Assembly: GCA_048527645.1 (NCBI GenBank)
Contig: DBGFNI010000189.1
Coordinates: 1-9,823, forward strand
Source of the DNA: HGM12669 sp048527645
Lineage (GTDB): Bacteria; Bacillota; Clostridia; Oscillospirales; CAG-272
Direction: 5' to 3'
Length of the DNA: 9,823 nucleotides
The position numbers were made by a program, and so were the translations under genes. Shown here piece by piece: positions 7,288-9,823 of the stretch (the stretch's first letter is position 1; every line of letters begins with the position of its first letter). The notes beneath the pieces were generated by a model. That model saw nothing but the letters and a program-made list of their open reading frames with translations. It did not search any database and was not told the DNA's origin.

Positions 7288-7889
7288 GCGAGTACCACTT
7301 TCATTTTTTCTCGTTTTTCTTTGCTGATGTGCAAACGAAGGCACACGATCCCCGTGATGAAAAGAAAGCCAAGCGTCACGCCGACCGGGCCCAGCAGCAG
7401 GCACAGCGTCAAAGCGCTGCAAAGATATGTGACAAGGGTGCGGTGAAAATGGGGTGTAATTTTCAGAACCAGTGAAAAGAAAAGAAAATATGCGGCGAGA
7501 ATGACGACCGGCTGCCAAAACGGCAGCAGCCCCAGCAGACAGCCGAAGCTGACGGCGATCCCCTTGCCGCCCCCAAACCGATAAAACACCGGGAACGCGT
7601 GTCCCAGCACCGGCGCTGCAAGCACCAGTGACAGCAAAAACGGGTCGGGCGGTGGCAGATGGCGGTGCGTGAAGAGAAACACCGGCAAAAAGCCCTTGCA
7701 CAGATCGCCCGCCAGCGTAACAACGCCGCACCAAAAGCCGCCGTGTGTAAAAGCGTTGGAGGCGCCGGGGTTGCCGTCTGTACTGTCGTGGAGCATATCG
7801 GGCTTATGAAAGAGTTTGGCGCTGACTCTGGCGAAGAGAATGCTGCCGGAGAAATAGCCGAACAGGATATATGATATGACAACTGCCAT
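7275..7889 (-). CDS. plsY: PlsY-like acyl-phosphate:glycerol-3-phosphate acyltransferase
   Basis: A 204-residue integral membrane protein with about five membrane segments, the size and layout of PlsY, which transfers an acyl group from acyl-phosphate to glycerol-3-phosphate to make lysophosphatidic acid. Motif 1 is DGNPGASN (38-45) with GDLCKG (61-66); motif 2 is LGHAFPVFYRFGGGKG (95-110). The third conserved region, usually RHRxNIxRL near the C-terminus, is degenerate here: LRLHISKEKREKM, with the Arg-His pair replaced. It could therefore be a divergent paralogue rather than the main cellular PlsY. The start at ATG 7889 has AAAGGA (complement of 7899-7904) 9 nt upstream and puts the first helix at the N-terminus; a longer frame to 8102 is the untranslated leader. 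It is the first gene of an operon with a glycolipid-type glycosyltransferase, which fits membrane lipid synthesis. Confidence 0.87.
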   Translation of the reverse strand: MAVVISYILFGYFSGSILFARVSAKLFHKPDMLHDSTDGNPGASNAFTHGGFWCGVVTLAGDLCKGFLPVFLFTHRHLPPPDPFLLSLVLAAPVLGHAFPVFYRFGGGKGIAVSFGCLLGLLPFWQPVVILAAYFLFFSLVLKITPHFHRTLVTYLCSALTLCLLLGPVGVTLGFLFITGIVCLRLHISKEKREKMKVVLAWMH

Positions 7890-8055
7890 GGCAGTCACGT
7901 CCTTTCTGAAGGCAGCGATGAGTGAGCGAAATCTGCCGCTGCACGGGGCTTTGGTATTGCGTGCACGGCAGAGACAGCTGGGCGGTTTGCGTTTGCCGTC
8001 AATATCACAGATGCCCGAAGTGCACAACGGCATTGCCGTTTTTGTCAAGATTTCT
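7890..8055 (-). promoter_or_regulatory. Long structured 5' leader of the plsY operon
   Basis: The predicted start near 8055 leaves about 165 nt before the ATG. Reading in the RNA direction, a perfect short hairpin AACGGC-AAT-GCCGTT (8040-8026) sits near the 5' end. A long stem follows: CTGCCG-TGCACG (7971-7960) pairs with CGTGCA-G-CGGCAG (7945-7933), 12 pairs with a single bulged base and a 14-nt loop. The ribosome binding site follows about 30 nt later. No U-tract follows the long stem, so it is not an obvious terminator. No riboswitch class was recognised. Confidence 0.4.
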
Positions 8056-8061
8056 GTGATC

Positions 8062-8090
8062 AGTATACCACAAAAAACAGTATGATTCAA
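8062..8090 (-). promoter_or_regulatory. Promoter of the plsY-glycosyltransferase operon
   Basis: On the minus strand, the -35 box is TTGAAT (complement of 8085-8090), the spacer is exactly 17 bp, and the -10 box is TATACT (complement of 8062-8067). A TG one base before the -10 box makes an extended -10. It points away from the decayed MerR gene, whose promoter begins about 80 bp further right. Confidence 0.72.
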
Positions 8091-8171
8091 GATATTTTGC
8101 AAATCGGTCTCGGTTTGCAGAGCGCTGCGCGTGCGACCCCGAAAAAAACCAAAGAAAATTCAAAAAAGGGC

Positions 8172-8202
8172 TTGACTCTGACGCAGCTTCATGAGTTATA
8201 CT
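8172..8202 (+). promoter_or_regulatory. MerR-type promoter with 19-bp spacer
   Basis: The -35 box is TTGACT (8172-8177) and the -10 box is TATACT (8197-8202). They are separated by 19 bp rather than 17, the spacing typical of promoters activated by MerR-family regulators. The spacer region has an imperfect dyad: ACTC-TGA (8175-8181) against TCA-t-GAGT (8189-8196). It lies immediately before the MerR remnant, so ancestral autoregulation is the natural reading. Confidence 0.62.
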
Positions 8203-8219
8203 GTAATCATACGGGAGGA

Positions 8220-8705
8220 ATGCCACAAGAAAACCGTTCTCTCGAGGCGAGTCGGTGCACGGGGGTCAGCGCGCGCAGTTGTACCACTATGATGCGATCG
8301 GACTGCTCAAACCGACCGCGGTTACCGCCGCGGGCTATCAAAGAGATTCTTGAAAATCCGGACTTTGATCGGGAAGAGGCGCTGCGGCAGCAGATCGGTT
8401 TGCTTCAGCTTCGGCGCAGCCGTCTTGACAATCTGATTTGCTTCGCCCGTGCATTCCTTACGGAAGGAGGAGATTCAATAGATTTTTCCGCATTTGATCA
8501 ATTATAAAATTGGGCAGTATACCGAGAGGTAGGAAACCGCTGGGGGAAAACGGGAGCCTATCGGCAGGATGAAGAAAAGGCTGCAAGCCGGTCGGCAGAT
8601 GCGCCCCGCGCGGCGGCGTTTGCAGGCAGTGCCATTGCGGTATACTGTGAAAGAATAGAGGCGAGCAGCTCTGCATCAACGCTGCCTGACAACAGCGAAG
8701 AATAG
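8220..8705 (+). pseudogene. Decayed TipAL-type MerR-family regulator
   Basis: Pieces of a MerR helix-turn-helix plus TipAS-type effector domain appear in order but in different frames and with parts missing. (a) LEASRCTGVSAR in the ATG 8220 frame. (b) From 8279, shifted by one frame, LYHYDAIGLLKPTAVTAAGY, the second half of the MerR DNA-binding domain. (c) From 8337, back in the first frame, IKEILENPDFDREEALRQQ and RSRLDNLI, the coiled-coil dimerisation helix; the roughly 25-30 residues normally linking (b) and (c) are gone. (d) DFSAFD, then a TAA at 8505. (e) Beyond it, same frame, NRWGKTGAYRQDEEKAASRSAD. (f) AAAFAGSAIAVYCE, resembling the domain's extreme C-terminus, with most of the middle deleted. 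The frame ends at TAG 8703. The GGAGG at 8214-8218 is only 1 nt from the ATG, so the start is also damaged. An intact relative would be about 240-250 residues. Family identification rests on motif recognition. Confidence 0.8.
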
Positions 8706-8720
8706 CGTTTGGAAGAGCAA

Positions 8721-8752
8721 GGGCGGCGGCGGAAAGAAATCCGTCGCCGCCC
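8721..8752. terminator. Very stable GC-rich hairpin, possible terminator
   Basis: The 12-nt arm at 8721-8732 pairs along its full length with 8741-8752 (one G-U), with an 8-nt A-rich loop. On the minus strand the tail is TTGCTCTTCC, moderately U-rich, which could end the HD-GYP transcript about 100 nt after its stop codon. On the plus strand the tail is not U-rich. Direction is uncertain. Confidence 0.45.
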
Positions 8753-8836
8753 GATGATATGTCTGGTTTTATGCGATGGCGCTTTTGCGGGAAACGCGTG
8801 TTCGGAAGCACGCATGGCTTTTGCATGCGGCTTGCG

Positions 8837-8869
8837 GCGCTTGACCGAAAAGTCAGGCGCTTTCTTCTG
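8837..8869 (+). terminator. Hairpin with T-rich tail overlapping the HD-GYP stop codon
   Basis: GCGCTTGAC (8837-8845) pairs with GTCAGGCGC (8852-8860), 9 pairs with one G-U and a CGAAAA loop. On the plus strand it is followed by TTTCTTCTG, so it resembles a terminator for rightward transcription from the decayed MerR gene. It spans the last codons of the oppositely oriented HD-GYP gene. A further small inverted repeat, CGCATG/CATGCG, lies just to its left at about 8812-8830. Confidence 0.4.
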
Positions 8870-9473
8870 AGCGAATCATCTCGCAAAAGACATCGGCAAG
8901 GATCGGATCAAACTGCAATCCCTTCAGTCGCTGTATTTCTTCCAAAGCGGACTCTTTTGTCCGCTTTTCTTTATACGGTCTTTCCTCCGTCATCGCATCA
9001 TAGCAGTCCGCGAGTGCAACAATCCGCGCGTAGAGCGGGGTTTGTTCGCCCTTGACGCGAAAGGGATAGCCCGTGCCGTCCCACCGCTCGTGGTGAAACA
9101 GACAGCATTCCGCCATGATGCCCAACAGGTCTGATTCCCCGTACAGATCCGATAAGGAGAGCGTTGGCAGAATCATGTGCGCACCGATCACGGTGTGCGT
9201 CTGCGCCAGCCGATATTCCTGATCGGTGAAACGCGCAGGGCTGTTCCACAGCGCGTTGGAAATGCCTGCCTTTCCGATATCGTGATACCGCCCGATCAGA
9301 TGGGCGTGCTCCTGCATCGGGAATTTTTGGTAAATATCAGAATACTTGCCCGCCGCCAGATGCAGCCGATCGACGGTGGCTTGGACATATTTTTCCACAG
9401 ATTCGCTGTGCCGAATAATTAACTGCGGGAGCTGCTGAAGATATTTTTCCAATGCGTTGATTTTGTCCTGCAT
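8853..9473 (-). CDS. Stand-alone HD-GYP domain phosphodiesterase
   Basis: A 206-residue protein made almost entirely of one HD-GYP domain, with a short helical N-terminus. Visible motifs: IRHSESVEKY (20-29), YHDIGKAGI (63-71; metal ligands His64 and Asp65), His93 in QTHTVIGAH, FHHERWDGTGYP (126-137; His127, His128 and the GYP signature), and RIVALADCYDAMTEERPYK (from 150; Asp156). The metal ligands and the GYP signature that I can place are present, so activity is expected. Such enzymes hydrolyse cyclic di-GMP to pGpG or GMP, though some act on other cyclic dinucleotides. No receiver, PAS or membrane sensor domain is attached, so input must come from expression or partners. The frame runs upstream to 9551, but ATG 9473 has TAGGAAA (AGGA = complement of 9482-9485) 8 nt away and is preferred. 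Confidence 0.9.
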   Translation of the reverse strand: MQDKINALEKYLQQLPQLIIRHSESVEKYVQATVDRLHLAAGKYSDIYQKFPMQEHAHLIGRYHDIGKAGISNALWNSPARFTDQEYRLAQTHTVIGAHMILPTLSLSDLYGESDLLGIMAECCLFHHERWDGTGYPFRVKGEQTPLYARIVALADCYDAMTEERPYKEKRTKESALEEIQRLKGLQFDPILADVFCEMIRSEESA

Positions 9474-9801
9474 ACTGCTTTTCCTACTTTTTCGTTTTGT
9501 TGTTCCGGATAGAATGTTTACCGATGCGATCAATTTCGGAGAATCGCTCACTGTCGGCGCACGGTGTGCAGCGAAAGAATGAAACGACCGGAACGGCGCG
9601 CGGCAAAAGCCCCGCTGCGGATGTTCCGGCGAGAATTCATGATGCGGTTTTCAATCATCTGAGGTAGGGATATGCTGCATCCGTATCGGGAACAGCATGC
9701 CGCGCAGCTACGGGGGCTCATACTTTTCCATCCTTTTCAAAAGCAATGATCCGTCACAGAACACCGTGCCATATTACCGCATGGCTGATTCATATCTGAC
9801 A
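9474..9801 (-). promoter_or_regulatory. Gene-free 330-nt region upstream of the HD-GYP gene, possibly a long structured leader
   Basis: No convincing gene is seen on either strand. If transcription starts at the -10 box at the right edge, this is an unusually long leader. It contains CCGGAAC (9588-9594) flanked by two complementary copies of GTTCCGG (9502-9508 and 9623-9629), so the middle copy can pair with either but not both. It also contains a nested hairpin ATGCTG/CAGCAT at about 9672-9698 with an inner CCG-TAT-CGG. I do not recognise a c-di-GMP riboswitch consensus here. Confidence 0.35.
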
Positions 9802-9807
9802 GTTTTG

Positions 9808-9816
9808 ATTATATCA
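9808..9816 (-). promoter_or_regulatory. Extended -10 box reading leftward at the window edge
   Basis: On the minus strand the sequence reads TGaTATAAT, a consensus -10 with the extended TG. The -35 box would fall at about 9831-9836, outside the window, so only half of the promoter can be assessed. Its only visible downstream gene is the HD-GYP protein. Confidence 0.45.
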
Positions 9817-9823
9817 TATTTTT

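Noticed and set aside
7288..7734. N-terminal extension of the glycosyltransferase
   Set aside because: The frame is open, but the family's N-terminal strand starts at ATG 7287. The extension is an alternative-frame reading of plsY without similarity to anything I recognise.
8082..8507. 141-codon plus-strand frame as an intact gene
   Set aside because: Its N-terminal part precedes the MerR promoter and its C-terminal part is a fragment of the broken regulator; it is not a functional protein as it stands.
9548..9658. 36-residue Arg-rich minus-strand ORF upstream of the HD-GYP gene
   Set aside because: No ribosome binding site before its ATG; composition is explained by GC-rich, hairpin-forming sequence.
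9474..9801. c-di-GMP riboswitch upstream of the HD-GYP gene
   Set aside because: This was tempting from context, but the conserved class I core words and GNRA tetraloop/receptor pattern were not found when reading the minus strand; class II was not recognisable either.
9697..9823. Plus-strand frame open to the right edge (begins MPRSYGGSYFS)
   Set aside because: Only 42 codons are visible, with no good ribosome binding site, and it overlaps a convincing minus-strand -10 box.
1..9823. tRNA, rRNA, CRISPR array, insertion sequence or attachment site
   Set aside because: No cloverleaf, no regularly spaced repeats, no transposase or integrase, and no paired terminal repeats were seen on either strand.

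Overview
The window looks like chromosomal DNA from a Gram-positive anaerobe of the Clostridia, probably an Oscillospirales/Ruminococcaceae-type gut bacterium. Three things suggest this: strong AGGAGG- or AAAGGA-type ribosome binding sites; a GC-rich base composition with T/A-rich extended -10 promoters; and gene families typical of Firmicutes (a bacitracin-type FtsX permease, an AEC carrier, the split radical SAM/DUF2344 pair, and a UgtP/MGDG-synthase-like glycosyltransferase). This assignment is inference; there is no rRNA or marker gene to settle it.

Layout, left to right. (1) The 3' part of an FtsX/BceB-like ABC permease enters from the left edge (1-1242) and is followed by a terminator region. 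(2) A strong extended -10 promoter (1388-1416) with a hairpin-rich leader of about 125 nt starts a tight plus-strand operon: AEC-family carrier (1548-2501), B12-binding-domain-type radical SAM protein (2511-4373), its usual partner DUF2344 protein (4343-5047), and endonuclease IV, nfo (5060-5896). Gaps are 9 nt, a 31-nt overlap and 12 nt. (3) Convergent to it, and separated by two tandem hairpin terminators that have their U-tracts on the minus strand, is a two-gene minus-strand lipid operon: a PlsY-like acyl-phosphate:glycerol-3-phosphate acyltransferase (7889-7275) overlapping a diacylglycerol glycosyltransferase-like protein (7287-6175). It has its own promoter at 8062-8090 and a leader of about 165 nt with a long hairpin. 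(4) Divergent from that promoter lies a decayed TipAL-type MerR regulator (8220-8705). Its MerR-style 19-bp-spacer promoter is still recognisable, but the coding sequence carries a frameshift, deletions and a nonsense codon. (5) After a cluster of inverted repeats comes a minus-strand stand-alone HD-GYP phosphodiesterase (9473-8853). A 330-nt gene-free stretch precedes it, with repeated complementary 7-mers and a -10 box at the right edge.

Functional reading: this is mostly a housekeeping/core region (DNA repair, membrane lipid synthesis, a conserved radical SAM pair of unknown function, c-di-GMP turnover) with one regulator in decay. I see no mobile element, CRISPR array, tRNA, rRNA or defence cassette. 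The most unusual parts are the three structured leaders and the ruined MerR gene with its surviving promoter. I do not see convincing evidence of a wholly new system.
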